DNA of 64,000 nt from Asterella californica. Lineage: Eukaryota; Streptophyta; Marchantiopsida; Marchantiales; Aytoniaceae. The translations under genes and the position numbers were made by a program. Below the pieces are notes generated by a model, which made no database searches, had not been told where the DNA came from, and saw only the letters and a list, made by a program, of their open reading frames with translations. Location of the stretch: the NCBI GenBank assembly GCA_036924285.1, contig JAYKYS010000011.1:992001-1056000 (forward strand), read 5' to 3'. The first letter of the stretch is position 1, and the number at the start of each line of letters is the position of its first letter. Shown in pieces: positions 1 to 10,640 of this stretch.

Positions 1-26
1 GGAGGATGAAAGAGATCTACAACTCC

Positions 27-173
27 TTAACAAAAGTATGGAGGTTTTTGAGTGTATGCATATTCTATCGTATATGGATTTCTCACTTTGCGCATGTGAC
101 GGATCCACTACATGGGTTGCTGAAAAAGTATCACAAGTTTAAGTGGGAGGAGGAGCATACGGAAGTTAATGCG
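27..173 (+). pseudogene. Ty3/gypsy RT-RNase H connection remnant (X family)
   Basis: The frame starting at base 27 reads through the linker between reverse transcriptase and RNase H. It includes FYRIWISHFAHVTDPLHGLL and then FKWEEEHTE, the usual phenylalanine-x-tryptophan entry into RNase H. The same segment recurs at 23521-23640, so this is a fragment of the same Ty3 family. The frame is open up to base 173, where a copia LTR starts exactly at a codon boundary, so the scrap was truncated by that insertion. The upstream part lies outside the window. Confidence 0.75.
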
Positions 174-404
174 TGTTGATATAGTCCTAGTTCTAGTAGA
201 TCGACGGTTGATACCAACCGAAATAGTTAAGGTTGTTATGTACAATTAGTTAGAGGGCTAAACCACCACTAGGGTTTCTCTTGTACTCACCTCACTATAT
301 ATACATGGAGAGACAAAACCTCTCTCATCTAATTCTTACTTATTTCCTTGTCTACTCGCTTTCTCTTCTTGGAGTGTCTTCCTAGAAGTATCGATCATGC
401 TACA
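174..404 (+). mobile_element. Ty1/copia 5' LTR (231 bp)
   Basis: The segment starts TGTTGATATAG and ends GCTACA, giving TG...CA termini. It carries a TATA-like run TATATATA at 296-303 and is followed immediately by a primer binding site. Size, termini and the adjacent PBS fit a copia LTR in plus orientation. It interrupts the Ty3 fragment ending at 173. No matching 3' LTR was found in the window. Confidence 0.8.
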
Positions 405-415
405 TGGTATCAGAG
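405..415 (+). other. Primer binding site, initiator tRNA-Met type
   Basis: TGGTATCAGAG directly abuts the LTR end. This is the standard plant retrotransposon PBS complementary to the 3' end of initiator tRNA-Met. Its position fixes the LTR boundary and the element's orientation. Confidence 0.88.
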
Positions 416-616
416 AAATAGATAGCATGTGTCTCTTGCTGATGAGCAAGATGGAGTTTGTGCATGAAGAAGTACAAGAGAGAGCAGCTGCAGTTGTGTC
501 TGATGTTGAGCACTATCATGCTGATGCGTTCGGATATGACGAAACTATTTCTTTCACCACCAGAAACTTTGAACACGATTTCAAAGGTCTGGATAATTTT
601 TTCCTCGCTGAAATTT
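416..616 (+). pseudogene. Copia gag, 5' part (interrupted)
   Basis: This is open sequence immediately after the PBS, where gag should begin. An ATG at 397 gives an 89-codon frame containing FTTRNFEHDFKGLDNFFLAE, which loosely resembles the start of copia gag. The frame runs into the LTR-like insertion at 617. Assignment rests mainly on position, between the PBS and the recognisable gag C-terminal part at 1525-1960. Confidence 0.45.
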
Positions 617-1302
617 TGTCGACCATTCTTGTAATATCTAGAGGTTGCATAGTATTAAATATGTGATAAGTTATAACTATGTGTAGTGAGTCTTCTTAAT
701 AAGTCCCAATGCTAGATGACACTCTAAGTTAGTGACAGATAACTATGATTAGTCATAGTTAGAGTTAGCTATATTTATAGATAGAATATTATAATATTCT
801 AAGTATGAGAACCACTATTTTGTTTTGTTGTGCATAAGATGACAAGTAGGTGAATAATACCCTCTTGTCTTATGCGTGATTGAATTTTATTGGTTGTAGT
901 AGAAACATATACTCTTGACTTTTGACTTGGTTTTGGTAAATTGCAATAAGTCAGATTTACAAATAATTACCATGATAAATCTAGAGTAGTATAAATAGAG
1001 GAGTTTTGTAATGATCCATCTTTCTTTTCTTGGTATTCTGAAGCCGTTAGGCTATATCTTTATAAAGGGTGTGTTCTTCATCTCTACATCTCCATAAGAG
1101 TTCTCGTCTTGCGTGAGAAAGTGATATGAATGTGTTGAGAGTTGGATTTAGCTATGTCCTTCTAGTGCTATGATGCGCCTCATCAAAGACCATAAGAGGT
1201 TAACCTTGGGTGAGAGACAGGACCGGTAGCAAGCTTGAAGGTCACAGTCCTTTAAGGAATGTCTTGTTCAAAAGGTGCAAATTGTGTATCGGTCAAGTTT
1301 CA
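617..1302 (+). mobile_element. LTR of W family (probably solo) inside copia gag
   Basis: The segment aligns along its length with the precisely bounded solo LTR at 8298-9209. Shared features are the start (TGTCGACC versus TGTAACGACC), a TATA box TATAAATAG at 990-998 (8854-8862 in the other copy), and a tail block CATCAAAGaCCATaAGAGGT followed by GTGAGAGACAGG. The right end is uncertain: AAGTTTCA at 1295-1302 matches the GAGTTTACA end of the other copy. No clear target duplication was seen, so 617 and 1302 are approximate. Copia gag flanks both sides, which fits a solo LTR. Confidence 0.55.
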
Positions 1303-1524
1303 ACCGACTTGGAATCGTCTAGTGAAAAATTTTCAAACTTATCTTTTTTGACCAAAATGTAAGTTTTAGGACGCGAGTCCAAAACAAATACTATTTTGAT
1401 TATGATGGAAAACTGACACTTTGAAAAATTTGCAAGATTTTGATACACTCGCACATCTGTTGTTATCAGGAACAGAGATAAGGAAGCTGTAGTTGTTGCA
1501 GCAATTCAACACAATGTAAAAAGG

Positions 1525-1960
1525 ACCAATGTGCATAAACAATATGTAAACCACGTAGATCAATTATCTTTTGTCAAAGTTGAGATTGATCTCGCTGTCT
1601 TGATCGAGGTCACATTGCAAGGACTACATGTTGAGAATAAGCAATTCATCACTTTGATTTCGACCAGAGAACCCCTTCTACAGTTTGATGAACTAGTTCT
1701 TATGATGTTAGGAGAGGAGGTGCGTCTGCTGGGGAGTTCTACTTCGACGGATCAACAAGAATCTATCTATTTTTTTAAATTTTCGAGGATCTCGAGGTAG
1801 AGATTGTGAACAACAACAACAACAACATTCATAGCAGCAGTAGTAGAACTAGAAGGAGCAGAACCATCAACAGACTAGTTCTTCAACAATCAGAGACATG
1901 CATTTGGTTCTTGCAACTACTGCAAGAAGTAAGGCCACAATACCAATCAATGCTACAAGC
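1525..1960 (+). pseudogene. Copia gag C-terminal part with zinc knuckle
   Basis: The frame at 1531-1800 contains LQGLHVENKQFITLIST, FDELVLMMLGEEVRL and DQQESIYF, a typical copia gag C-terminal order. After a frame change the zinc knuckle is encoded at 1912-1953 as CNYCKK*GHNTNQC, with all four C-C-H-C ligands kept and a TAA stop (1930-1932) between Cys2 and His. An asparagine/serine-rich linker (AAC/AGC repeats) at 1806-1845 precedes it. Similarity stops near 1960, where a Ty3-type gag begins. Copia pol is absent. Confidence 0.65.
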
Positions 1961-1984
1961 AACAAAACAACCAAAAGAGCAACT

Positions 1985-2480
1985 GTCCATACTTGAGAGA
2001 GTAAGCTTCCGTGAGGAAAACAATCAACTGAAATTCCCAAAACCTCGACTTTTCGAAAGAAAGAGTTTTCCTAGAGCAGTGGATAATTGCTTGCTCGATT
2101 GTGAACAATACTTTGAAGCAACAAATCTACATGATGATCAAGAACGAGTCTTATTCGCCTAAATCACTTGGAAGGATTGGTGAAATCTTGGTGGTGGTTT
2201 TACTGAAGTGACGTTAATACATTTAACCAATTTCTTCATGTCAAGACTTGAAGGTTGCATTGGTTTCTCAGTTTCATACCGTTTATGCAACCAAGGTTGT
2301 GAGAGATCGTCTTGCAGAGCTGAACTAGCTTGGTTCCGCACAAAGCTATATCGTCCAATGATGCAAGTTCCAGATATGCACGAGAGTAGATCCTTTCACT
2401 CGAGGTTTGAAACCACGAACAAGAATGGAAGTCATAATGAGAGAATCATAGTCTTTGGAAGACGTTATGTTGATGATTGA
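1985..2480 (+). pseudogene. Ty3/gypsy element Y gag remnant
   Basis: The frame ending at 2162 encodes FPKPRLFERKSFPRAVDNCL, then CEQYFEATNLHDDQERVLFA and, past a stop, ITWKDW. This order (basic strand, WL-type motif, YF, then L-x-D-xx-RV-x-A) is that of Ty3 gag proteins just upstream of the capsid core. A second open segment (2208-2480) continues the capsid-like part in another frame. Stops and shifts make it non-functional. Nothing clear is recognisable at 2480-2900 apart from an open stretch at 2680-2880. Confidence 0.5.
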
Positions 2481-2899
2481 CTAGTTTGATGCTCTCATTT
2501 CTATGACATTCATACGTACAAGACCTCCACAACTTGTACAAACTCTCCATGCAAGATCAAATGAAACAGTTTTAATGTAGATTGATGCTATTTAAAGAAG
2601 ATCTCTCACTCTTGCAGATCGAGAATGATTCTGACAACATGGTGGTTATTTCTATTGTCAATAGACCGTACATGCATAGTTGAATGTCCAAATCAATGAG
2701 GACGAGCTCGACCAATTGCACAAGCAGAGTTCACGAATGAAGTCGACTTGGGAAACAAAGAATCATAGTAAGATTGCCGAGCCACTTATTGAGAATCACA
2801 TCAATTCTGATGGAATTGAAGGCCCATACAAACTTGATTCATCTTCAAGATATGATCCAAGGTCATTCTGTAAGATCTGAGTGGATTGCACAAGCTCAG

Positions 2900-3209
2900 A
2901 AAATTACATGTCCATGCAATTCTCATGAGAATTGAAGATCCTATTGAAGCGAATGGTGTGTATGTTGATGATGATTGATTGCAGAAAGGACTTTGCGTTT
3001 CATACTCTAAGTTTAGTAATGTTAAATTTGAAAGGAGAACTCCAAGTCCTTAAGATTCATAGTAGCACCATTGCACTTTTGATATCATTCTAGGACTTCC
3101 TTGGCTTGAACGTTGTCATGTAGTGGACCGGCTTGTATGGAAAATTAAGGTTTGGGAGGATTACTATGCAGCTTACTTGAAATGCAGATTTGACATCACC
3201 ATTGCATAG
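2900..3209 (+). pseudogene. Ty3/gypsy element Y protease remnant
   Basis: The frame at 3078-3209 reads FDIILGLPWLERCHVVDRLV followed by WKIKVWEDYYAAYLKC. ILGLPWL is the conserved C-terminal block of Ty3 aspartic proteases (I-L-G-x-x-W-L). The upstream part is in another frame and the D-S/T-G active site is not visible. The frame ends at a TAG (3207-3209). The reverse transcriptase that should follow is missing; about 1 kb of LTR-like non-coding DNA lies between this and the RT thumb at 4260. Confidence 0.65.
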
Positions 3210-4255
3210 AGCTTGTTGCATAGATGAAAATTAGTTCTTGGATCATAGCGAACCGAACTACATGGAAAAATTACGTACGATTGAAAATTTAGGGCATTTA
3301 CGATCTCGTGATGCTGATGTGACACCGGAAAAAAAAACATGGCATAGAGAAGGGTAATGTGGCAGAATGACGACGTATCAGAATGCTGATGTGGATTTGG
3401 ATTACATGTCACTTTTGGTTGACTGTGGTGTGGACGAAGCTGTTTGACTGTGCGAACGTCGACTAGACTTAGGACAAAGGTGACATGTCGCATCATGGAC
3501 ATGTGACGAACCACATATTTCATAGGTGGCATGACAGCTATTATGGTCAAGTGGGGAGTTTCAAGTATATAAGGAACCCTGCGAGGACCATTTAATGAAG
3601 AATTTTGGGAGAGAAGTCAATAGACTATTGAAATTTTGTTGGAATTTCATTGGATTTTGGGTAGGATTTTGGATCAAGGTTGGAGACCATCGACCATGAT
3701 GGGTTTTTGCCTAGAGTCGGAGAAATTTGTGAAGGCTCGAGCACTTCACTAGCTTGGAAATCAAAAGCACACGGGGACTCACACACTTTAGTCATCAGTG
3801 GAGGTTTTGCCTTGGGAAATCAGAAGCTCGAGAGGCTCTCACAATTCAATGAAAGAGAAAAGACTAAGAAAATAGAAAGCTCTTGAGGGCTTGTGCACTT
3901 TTACTTTTGAAAATGAATCGAGATATCCATGAGACTGTAGTTCCGTCTGCAATGATTGCAAGTGTTTGGTACTGTTGGATAAGTCTTTTCTCTGGCTTTC
4001 AAACGAGATCAAAAGCACCTGATTTGGAGTCGTTTTGAGAGAGCATTGACCGTTTGAAGTGTCGAGAGGACTTTAGCACTTGGGAACAAAACTGAACGAG
4101 GCCTCGTGCACTTTCCTTTTTTGAACGATATTTTTGACTTGAGAAGGCTGTAACGTTTCGTGTAGAGATCGGTTTAGAGCATATAAGGTACCTTCAAAAA
4201 TTATTTTTTGAGTACTTTCTGCTGGTGTTGAAAAATTCAAGATTCAAGAAACCGG
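3210..4255 (+). mobile_element. LTR-like insertion (S family) between PR and RT of Y
   Basis: The stretch is non-coding and separates protease from RT thumb in element Y, replacing the N-terminal half of RT. It has a TATA-like box in AGTATATAAGG near 3563-3573. Further down (3990-4060) is a block resembling Ty3 LTR sequence: GGCTTTCAAACGAGATCAAA, then GAGTCGTTTTGAG and ACCGTTTGAAG. A diverged relative occurs in reverse orientation around 19400-21175. Exact ends and target duplication could not be set, so this may be an insertion plus a deletion. Confidence 0.4.
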
Positions 4256-4259
4256 TGGA

Positions 4260-5100
4260 AAACTTTTATAGTAGTAGAAGTCAAATACTTTGGGTGACCA
4301 TAACCTTTGTTGGAGATGTACTGCAAGAAATCCAAATGTGAATTATGGAAGATGGAAGTAACATTTCTAAGGCATAAGCTTACAACAGACGACATCAAGA
4401 TGGAAGAAGAGAAGATCAATATAATTATTGAATGGTCTATGCCTATCGATGCTGCTGAAGTCTGTGGATTCAATGGGTTGGGTAGCTTCTACCAGCAGTT
4501 CATCCACTATTATACTCATGTTGCCGCACCTCTAACTATTTTTTGGGGAAGGATACCAAGTTTGAGTGAGGACCCAAGCAAGTGGTGGCATTTCATAAAC
4601 AGAAGGATATGGTTTTTTCACGGTCTATTTTACAACCATACGATCCATAATTATCATACATAGTTGATTTTGATGCTTCCAACTTTATGATCAGAGCAAT
4701 CTTACAACAAGAGTTCATCGATGATCTCCATCAGATTGTCTTTGTATCCGTCGGTTGAATTCAGTTGAACAAAATTTCTGCCCGTGATCGTGAACAACAT
4801 GGTATCTACCACCAAGATTTGGAAGCACTATCTACTAGGTGAACCAGTGATCATATGAATTGATCACAAACCTTTGTTGTTGAACTTACACTTGGAGAAC
4901 AAGAAGAGCCGACATCATCGAGGAGAAGAACAACCACAACTATATGATATCAAGTTATAATACAAACCCGGTAAATTTCATGTCATTCATGATGCACTAT
5001 CATGTCATTCCGACTATAAGTCTTCATATGATCTTTCAATAGTAACGATTATCATCACAGTCACCCTCGATGCATACTCAAAGTCAACATTTCAAGATGC
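4260..5100 (+). pseudogene. Ty3/gypsy element Y RT thumb and RNase H remnant
   Basis: From 4307 the frame encodes MYCKKSKCELWKMEVTFLRH, KINIIIEWSMPIDAAEV and GLGSFYQQFIHYYTHVAAPL, the RT thumb and connection of Ty3 elements. After a stop the RNase H domain follows: DFDASNFMIRAILQQEF, RDREQHGIYH and, near 4875, LNLHLENKKSRHH. About 4970-5010 encodes PGKFHVIHDALSC, the end of RNase H (PGK-x-x-x-ADxLSR). RT palm motifs are absent because that part was lost with the upstream LTR-like insertion. Confidence 0.72.
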
Positions 5101-5399
5101 TTTACAACGTTGTCGTGTTGTGATACGGCTCTTGTGTGAAACTCTCGTACAACTTAAGATGTGTTTTTGTCTGTGTTCCGTGAATCTTATTGCGTTACTT
5201 GCCGAACGGTTTGATGAGTACCACGACTGTGATTATTTGTTTAAGTGATCAAATGGCAGTGAAATGTGTCAATTAGCAATCTACGCACATTCACTTCAGT
5301 GGTCCTTGTTGTCAAATTTTGATATAAAATGGTGAGTCGAGAGTTCATGATGTATTCTCTCTTAGCGAGTGATTCGTGAGAATTTCTCGGTGGTCTACA

Positions 5400-5885
5400 T
5401 GGAGGAATGAAGAACTGCAGGAGTGGTGGTTATGGACGGAGGTTTGATACTAGCTCTGGATCTTCATTTCTCGAATCCATTTCACATCAAGCTTCATTGC
5501 ATCTACCGCAGACACTTTCGACATGGTTAGTTTCATATTTTGGTGATGAATTCATGAAGAGAGTGATCGACTTATCGCTTCCGATGATCATTCTGATTGT
5601 TAGATATGGACAGACTTGAGATTTGATGGTGTACATCTTGTTGTGACGGAGAATGGATCTCAATTATTCAGCCAATGTTTCTTTCAACGTCTAGCTCGAT
5701 ATTCAGTGTCACTGCAGATCAAAGATCAATCATGGAGCATGGATCATGAAGAACTTTGGAGAAAAATATTTCTATTGAGTAATAGCTTCATCGTTTCTTT
5801 TGTTGTATCTTTCATTGTAGATCATTTTCAGTTTGTGCTATTGATTTTGTATTTGTCGGTGATTCAATTGTTTCATTCTAGTTGA
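5400..5885 (+). pseudogene. Ty3/gypsy element Y integrase remnant
   Basis: The frame at 5616-5885 reads GVHLVVTENGSQLFSQCFFQ followed by RLARYSVSLQ, matching the second catalytic block of Ty3 integrase (xxVSDRGxxFxSxFWxxL). The usual Asp-Arg-Gly is replaced by Glu-Asn-Gly, so the catalytic aspartate is lost. The preceding frame (5407-5619) may be the N-terminal catalytic part but has diverged too far to be sure. It ends Y's gag-PR-RNase H-IN order on this strand. Confidence 0.5.
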
Positions 5886-7100
5886 GTGCTCTACGTATTT
5901 ACGTTTCACAAAGAATCTTTCAACATGTCTCAAGGAATTTTATGTTTTCTTCTTGTCTTATTGGTGTTTAGTGTTTCCTTGGGTGTTACAAGTCGTTCTA
6001 GTGGAAAAAGTTGAGTGAAGAAAAGAAAAACTTAAAGCTCTTTTTGCTCTCATTGGTCTAACTTTGGACCAATGATGTTCTAACTGTTCCTCGTGATGTT
6101 TTTTATGATTTTGAGAGGTTTTAGATAGGCATTCGAGCAAAGAAGGATATAGTTGGAAAGCTCTCGACCATGGCTACAATCTAGGCTGAAGAATCGAGTG
6201 ATTTCATGGAGTATTGAGAGCGCTATGATCGATTGAATGGAGAGTGGAATTTATATTCATATGTTTTTTGTTGTTTCTAGAGACTTGTGAGGAGTTTTGA
6301 GGAGACAAGAGTTAAGTTTGAGAGATGATGACGAGTTGATCGTTTTGATATCAAGTTAGCCAATTCTTGATCGTTTTGGGTTAACAACCGAGCGATTGAC
6401 GTTGAATGGTGCAGACGTGATGAGACGAGTATTGTGAACTGTGACAATCATGGGAGGTTGGCTATTTCTTGAATTCTGGATCGAATTTTTGAGTGGAAAT
6501 TTTTGAGATTGAAGGATGTCTTATTAGTAAGATATCTGGAAAGTTTCATCTTGAATGAACGAATAGTTTGTTCATGGTCTTGGATCAAGACTACATGGAT
6601 CTGTAAAGGTCTTAAATTAGCACAGATTAAGGTTTGATCCATATGTGAGAATTGGATTGAGGTTTCGATCTGAAAATTATTTAGAGTAAGAGTGAAGAAT
6701 CCAATATAGTTTCTTGTGAAGTTTGATCATCATGGACCGATTTGAGAGAATCGAGGCTTTGAGAAGAAGCTTTTGTTATTAGCGCTTTTTGGTTCTTTTC
6801 GAGCAATTGGAGAGGATTTTGCTGCTGAAAATGCCATGCCATCATACAAGTCGATGTTGTGAAGGTGTGAGATTGATCTCAGCTATATGTGACAATGAAG
6901 CAAGAAGCCGCGATGAATCAAAGGTCGTTGTTTGGATTTTCGGAGCTACTATTTTTGATATCATCATCGTTGGTGCTATGTTGTGAACTAAGTATTGCCT
7001 TAAAGCATGCATGCTTTACCTTGTTGGAATCCTTAGGAGACCAAGGTGTGCATCAAGTTGTATTGCTGCGCTTCCTTGTATTCTTATTCTTATAATTGTT
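5886..7100 (+). other. Non-coding stretch, possible leader and gag N-terminus of X
   Basis: No protein family is recognisable here and the frames are broken. The position, directly upstream of the X-family gag zinc knuckle, suggests the eroded 5' leader and gag N-terminal part of that element. No LTR boundary or PBS was found. Confidence 0.3.
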
Positions 7101-7104
7101 CCGC

Positions 7105-7430
7105 AACATGTGGATACTATGAAAGAGTTGGTGAACGAGATGAAGGACTTGCAGATCAAGTTAGCAAGGTTGGAAGAGCAGGGAGGAGCACATGATACCA
7201 GACCTGACCCTAAGCAAGATTATATACAAAGGTGCATTTGGTGTGATAGTGTTGATCATACTCGAAAAGAGTGTGGTGATTTTGTCAATACTCTACGAGA
7301 TGGAGTAGTCGACTGGAAGAAAAGGAAGATTGCTTGAAAGATACTAGAGAGATTCTCATAACCAACTTCGGGAAGGAGGGAATGAAGCAAGTATTGGGAG
7401 AATATCTATCCATGTTGCTGCATTAGTAGA
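7105..7430 (+). pseudogene. Ty3/gypsy element X gag with CCHC zinc knuckle
   Basis: The frame at 7011-7337 contains a short coiled-coil-like segment (VDTMKELVNEMKDLQIKLAR) followed by the zinc knuckle CIWCDSVDHTRKEC at 7233-7274, with intact C-x2-C-x4-H-x4-C spacing. It continues with a conserved LRDGVVDWKKRK block. After the stop at 7335-7337 a shifted frame continues ILITNFGKEGMK. The minus-strand gag at 17474-18061 has the same knuckle and downstream block (CIWCDSPDHLKGDC, LREGVVNYQNN), so the two belong to one lineage. Confidence 0.82.
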
Positions 7431-7515
7431 AATTGTTACTTATGGAGTTGAGGTAGTAGGAAAGAGAAGTGTTTCTAGGAAGCATGGAGATACTCTTGAC
7501 ATGTGAAGTCATGTT

Positions 7516-7943
7516 ATGACCACAATTGAGAAAGAGAAAATGAATAGGGAGGAGTTGTTGAAGACAACAACAACGATTAGACTTGCTACTGGATGGGATG
7601 ATCTAGTAGATACAATGTCTGTACATGCTTATTTGACCAAAGTCAACATGAGGCTCTCGTGGAAGAGAAATGTAGACGAGAGGATGTCGGTCTTAGTGAA
7701 GAGAGAGCAACTCTTAAGAGACAAACAAGAGGAGAAAAGTTCAGATCGAAGACTATGCCTCTAGGGGAGGAAACTATGAAAGAGATCTTATCCTCTACTC
7801 CTAAAAACTCAAAGAAGAGCAGAGATAAAGAGAAGGGCAAATCTCCTTCATACAAGCTTCAATCTGATATTGAAGCTACTATCAATCTGAAGGGAGTACT
7901 AGAAGAGAGAGTACTCAATGCCAAGATCGAGTTTATCTTATGA
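7516..7943 (+). pseudogene. Element X gag-protease linker region
   Basis: Two overlapping frames (7516-7764 and 7659-7943) carry a highly charged linker. The first contains TGWDDLVDTMSVHAYLTKVN. The second ends KSPSYKLQSDIEATINLKGV then LEERVLNAKIEFIL. The charged, lysine/glutamate-rich composition and collinearity with gag upstream and protease downstream place it between the CCHC motif and the protease domain of X. A frame change of one base is needed between the two parts. Confidence 0.6.
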
Positions 7944-8149
7944 GAGGTTCTTGGGATTGCAAGAAGATTCTTTTCATGATGTCATTATTGACACCATCAA
8001 ACGAAAATGACAATTGGCAGAAAAACTGATGTGCCCAACACATTAGACACAAAGATATCAAAAGAGGAAGAGCTAGAACTACATCAATGCTGCATCAATC
8101 GTAAGGTTGAAGATGACAATGATGACAAGATCTCTAGTCATTACACTAG

Positions 8150-8297
8150 AGGACATTGGGCTGAGCTACCACAGAAACCTTAGTGAAAGTTGGAGAGATG
8201 AAATATCTGGTGGTTGCTCTCATTGATCATGGATCTGAGATCTATATTGTCTCTAAGGACGTCTACAAGCAAGATAGATGACATATTGATACCGATC
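8150..8297 (+). pseudogene. Element X aspartic protease, N-terminal half
   Basis: The frame reads VVALIDHGSEIYIVSKDVYK, with the putative catalytic Asp codon at 8225-8227 followed by His-Gly-Ser. Most Ty3 proteases have D-S/T-G; D-H-G-S in this position is unusual. A TGA at 8279-8281 stands where tryptophan is expected (DR*HIDTD). The frame stops at 8297, where a solo LTR with a GATC target duplication begins, and resumes in phase at 9210. Confidence 0.75.
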
Positions 8298-9209
8298 TGT
8301 AACGACCTATGTTACACATAGGAAGTTTATCTATTAGTAAGATATTTAGTTATAATTAAGTGTAGAGAATGTTTATTTGTTGCCCAAGTACTTTAAGGAG
8401 GTATCAAGGTAGTCATGACTAGCTAAAGTTAGTTATGGTTAAACTCAGCTATACTTTTGACAGAATTCAGATATTTCGTAAAGAGTGAGCACTACTATCT
8501 TGTCATCTTGTCTAAAAGATAGAAAGTAGGTGGAAAGTATCCCTTATCTCCTTTTTTACTTGATATTAGTGGTTGGATTAAAGTTGTGGACTTTGTGGGC
8601 ATTAAAAACAAGAAGAGATTCCACATGTCTCCTTTTTAGTGGGTCCTAGTGTAGAAGGGGGTGGAAATTCGAGATTCCTTGAGAATATTCTAAAATCCTT
8701 CTAGAAGTTGTTGACTTTGAAGGAATAAGCCCATGTGAAAAGATAAAAAGTTCATGTGATAAATACTTTTATCTTAAATAATATCTTAGTAAAACCCGGT
8801 AAAAGTAGTTACGGTTGAGTTACCGGGGAGTACCAAAGTAAAAACCTAGAATGTATAAATAGAGGAGTAGAGAAGAGCTCCTCATCCTTGTTTTCACATC
8901 GTCATAATGACAACTTGAGTAATATAGAGAGTGTGTGATATTTTAGCATGTGAGAACTTGAGAGACGTCGTTAGAATGGAAGATTTTAGTTGATGAGTTT
9001 ATGGAGAATTTTAGTTGATGAGTTTATGGGTGTATGAACGAGTGAACTTAGCATTTTTCTCTTCAAGTTCATGGCGTGCTTCCATCAAAGCCATCAGAGG
9101 TGACCCCTGAGTGAGAGACAGGCCCGACATGTTGCAGATTCATCGACGACGATCGTGGAGGTTGGGAGATCGGGGGGTAGTTGATCGATAGGACCGCGGA
9201 GAGTTTACA
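8298..9209 (+). mobile_element. Solo LTR, W family (912 bp)
   Basis: The segment starts TGTAACGACC and ends GAGTTTACA, so the termini are TGTAA...TTACA. It is flanked by a perfect 4 bp direct repeat, GATC at 8294-8297 and 9210-9213. It splits the X protease between Asp-Thr-Asp and His-Gly-Trp codons; removing it with one GATC copy restores the phase. A TATA box TATAAATAG lies at 8854-8862 and sets plus orientation, shared with the copy at 617-1302. No internal retrotransposon sequence is present, so it is a solo LTR left by LTR-LTR recombination. Confidence 0.9.
8983..9030 (+). repeat. 25 bp tandem duplication within the solo LTR
   Basis: ATTTTAGTTGATGAGTTTAT occurs at 8983 and again at 9008, a period of 25 bp. 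It lies downstream of the TATA box, in the transcribed part of the LTR. The other W copy at 617-1302 does not show it, so it arose after the copies separated. Confidence 0.85.
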
Positions 9210-9480
9210 GATCATGGTTGGATGATCTGAGCAAAAAACAACACACGAGGAGAACTCTATGGAGCTTGTTCTGATGTAAGTGTGAAGGTTGGAGATGCAG
9301 CTATTAAACATAACTGTTTTGTTCAATATAGTTCATCATACTCGATGATACTCGATCAACCTTACATTATAGTTGTGAGGATGGAGACCAAAGTTTGGAT
9401 GATATATCTACTTATACATGGATCATAAGTCAAGATGGCAAGAGAACGATGTAGTTTCTAACTGTATCGACAAACCATGA
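9210..9480 (+). pseudogene. Element X aspartic protease, C-terminal half
   Basis: Immediately after the solo LTR the frame reads DHGWMI*AKNNTREELYGAC, then DVSVKVGDAAIKHNCFVQYS and MILDQPYI. DQPYI replaces the I-L-G-x-x-Y/W-I block of the protease. The TGA at 9228-9230 probably replaced an arginine CGA. A shifted frame continues ISQDGKRT, so the domain runs to about 9480. This half and 8150-8297 together make one protease remnant. Confidence 0.72.
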
Positions 9481-9672
9481 GCGGAACAGATATTATCTTA
9501 GGAGTGACTCATTACCTAAGTTCACAAAGGAGTTCAAGGAAGCAAGGATATAGTGATAAACCAAAGAATGTACTCTCGCTTGAGAAAGAAAGTGCTTGAG
9601 TTGTGATATTCTCTATGAGAGGGTTTGCTATACATACACGACTTACTGACTTGCAGAAGTGGAAGTTGAAGG

Positions 9673-10155
9673 TTGAAAAAAACTAAAAATGACCTAAAAA
9701 GAGTTGGTGTGCTTGAAGAGGATGATAAGAAAAAAAGTGCATATTTGGAGTCGGGTTTGAGAGATTTCATGGACGAGCTTGCTATGGTGGAGCAAAAAGA
9801 TGAGGATCAAGTTATGGAAGTACATTATAGGGAGCTGTATATAGCTATAGAGTCATTCTTAGATCATGAAGTTAGAGTTGAGACTAGGTACAAAACGGTG
9901 GACAAGAAAGTAAAACTTATTGTTCAACCGTTACCTAATGATTATAACCAGCAAGTCCAACAATCTTCGAAGGAGAAAAGCTTGAGAGATAATAGCCAGG
10001 TTGATCACAAGTTTACAGAAGCTATGCTTAAGGAGTTGAAGGTTGGTTCTACAGATTTTCTTTTACATGCAGAGGAGAATAGGTTTAGGGATATGTTAAC
10101 TAGGCACGAGAAAGCTTTTGCTTTTGAAGCTTCAGAAATTGGATGTGTCGACTCA
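9673..10155 (+). pseudogene. Element X protease-RT linker
   Basis: A long open frame encodes an acidic, helical linker (LKRVGVLEEDDKKKSAYLES), then VRVETRYKTVDKKVKLIVQP and finally HEKAFAFEASEIGCVDS. The last block sits just upstream of RT and recurs at 53208-53240 as KTFAFESQEIGCVDP, confirming X membership. The frame leaves the family at about 10156, before the HVPW block that should follow, because unrelated DNA intervenes. Confidence 0.7.
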
Positions 10156-10640
10156 CAATCCTTCTATCTCGAGTGCGCTTCTTGCTGGAAGACGTCCACT
10201 CTCAATTCTCTCACTGCAATTCACTTATGCGTGCCTCCAATGCAGAGTTCGAGTTCGATTTGAATAGAGAAGAAGAAAAGAAAGCTATGGTGCTGCTGCG
10301 CCTCTTCTCTTGGCTTCCCTGTCTACTCCTTCATGTTTTTTTAGGTTAAGGTGCGGTCACTCTTGATCTTACCTACTGTGACGTGGCTGTCCTTTAGATG
10401 CACCACATACCTACTAGTTCACCTAGTTGGTGTGAGGTTGGTGCTTCTCGTAGTTACAGTCACCTTCTTCCTGGGAAGTACACTCTGACTTTCGACTTCC
10501 GTCTTCCAACTTCTTCTTACGAATTCACCTTAAGTTCATCTTCTCGTCAAACAGGGTGTAAACTTAAGTAATAATGTTACTTCAATTATATAGACAGTCA
10601 TTAACTTAAATTTTTTGAAAAAATCTCCAACCTTGCAATT
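10156..10640. other. Unrelated 0.5 kb interrupting X before the RT fingers
   Basis: The stretch lies between GCVDS of the linker and the RT block VNQVTIRN. About 70 codons expected there (compare 22773-22990 and 53240-53460) are absent and replaced by 485 bp with no family similarity. It could be a small insertion with a deletion. No inverted repeat or target duplication was found. Confidence 0.4.

Noticed and set aside
3173..3550. 125-codon minus-strand frame
   Set aside because: It lies opposite LTR-like DNA and the end of a protease remnant; it resembles nothing known and has a low-complexity His/Ser composition.
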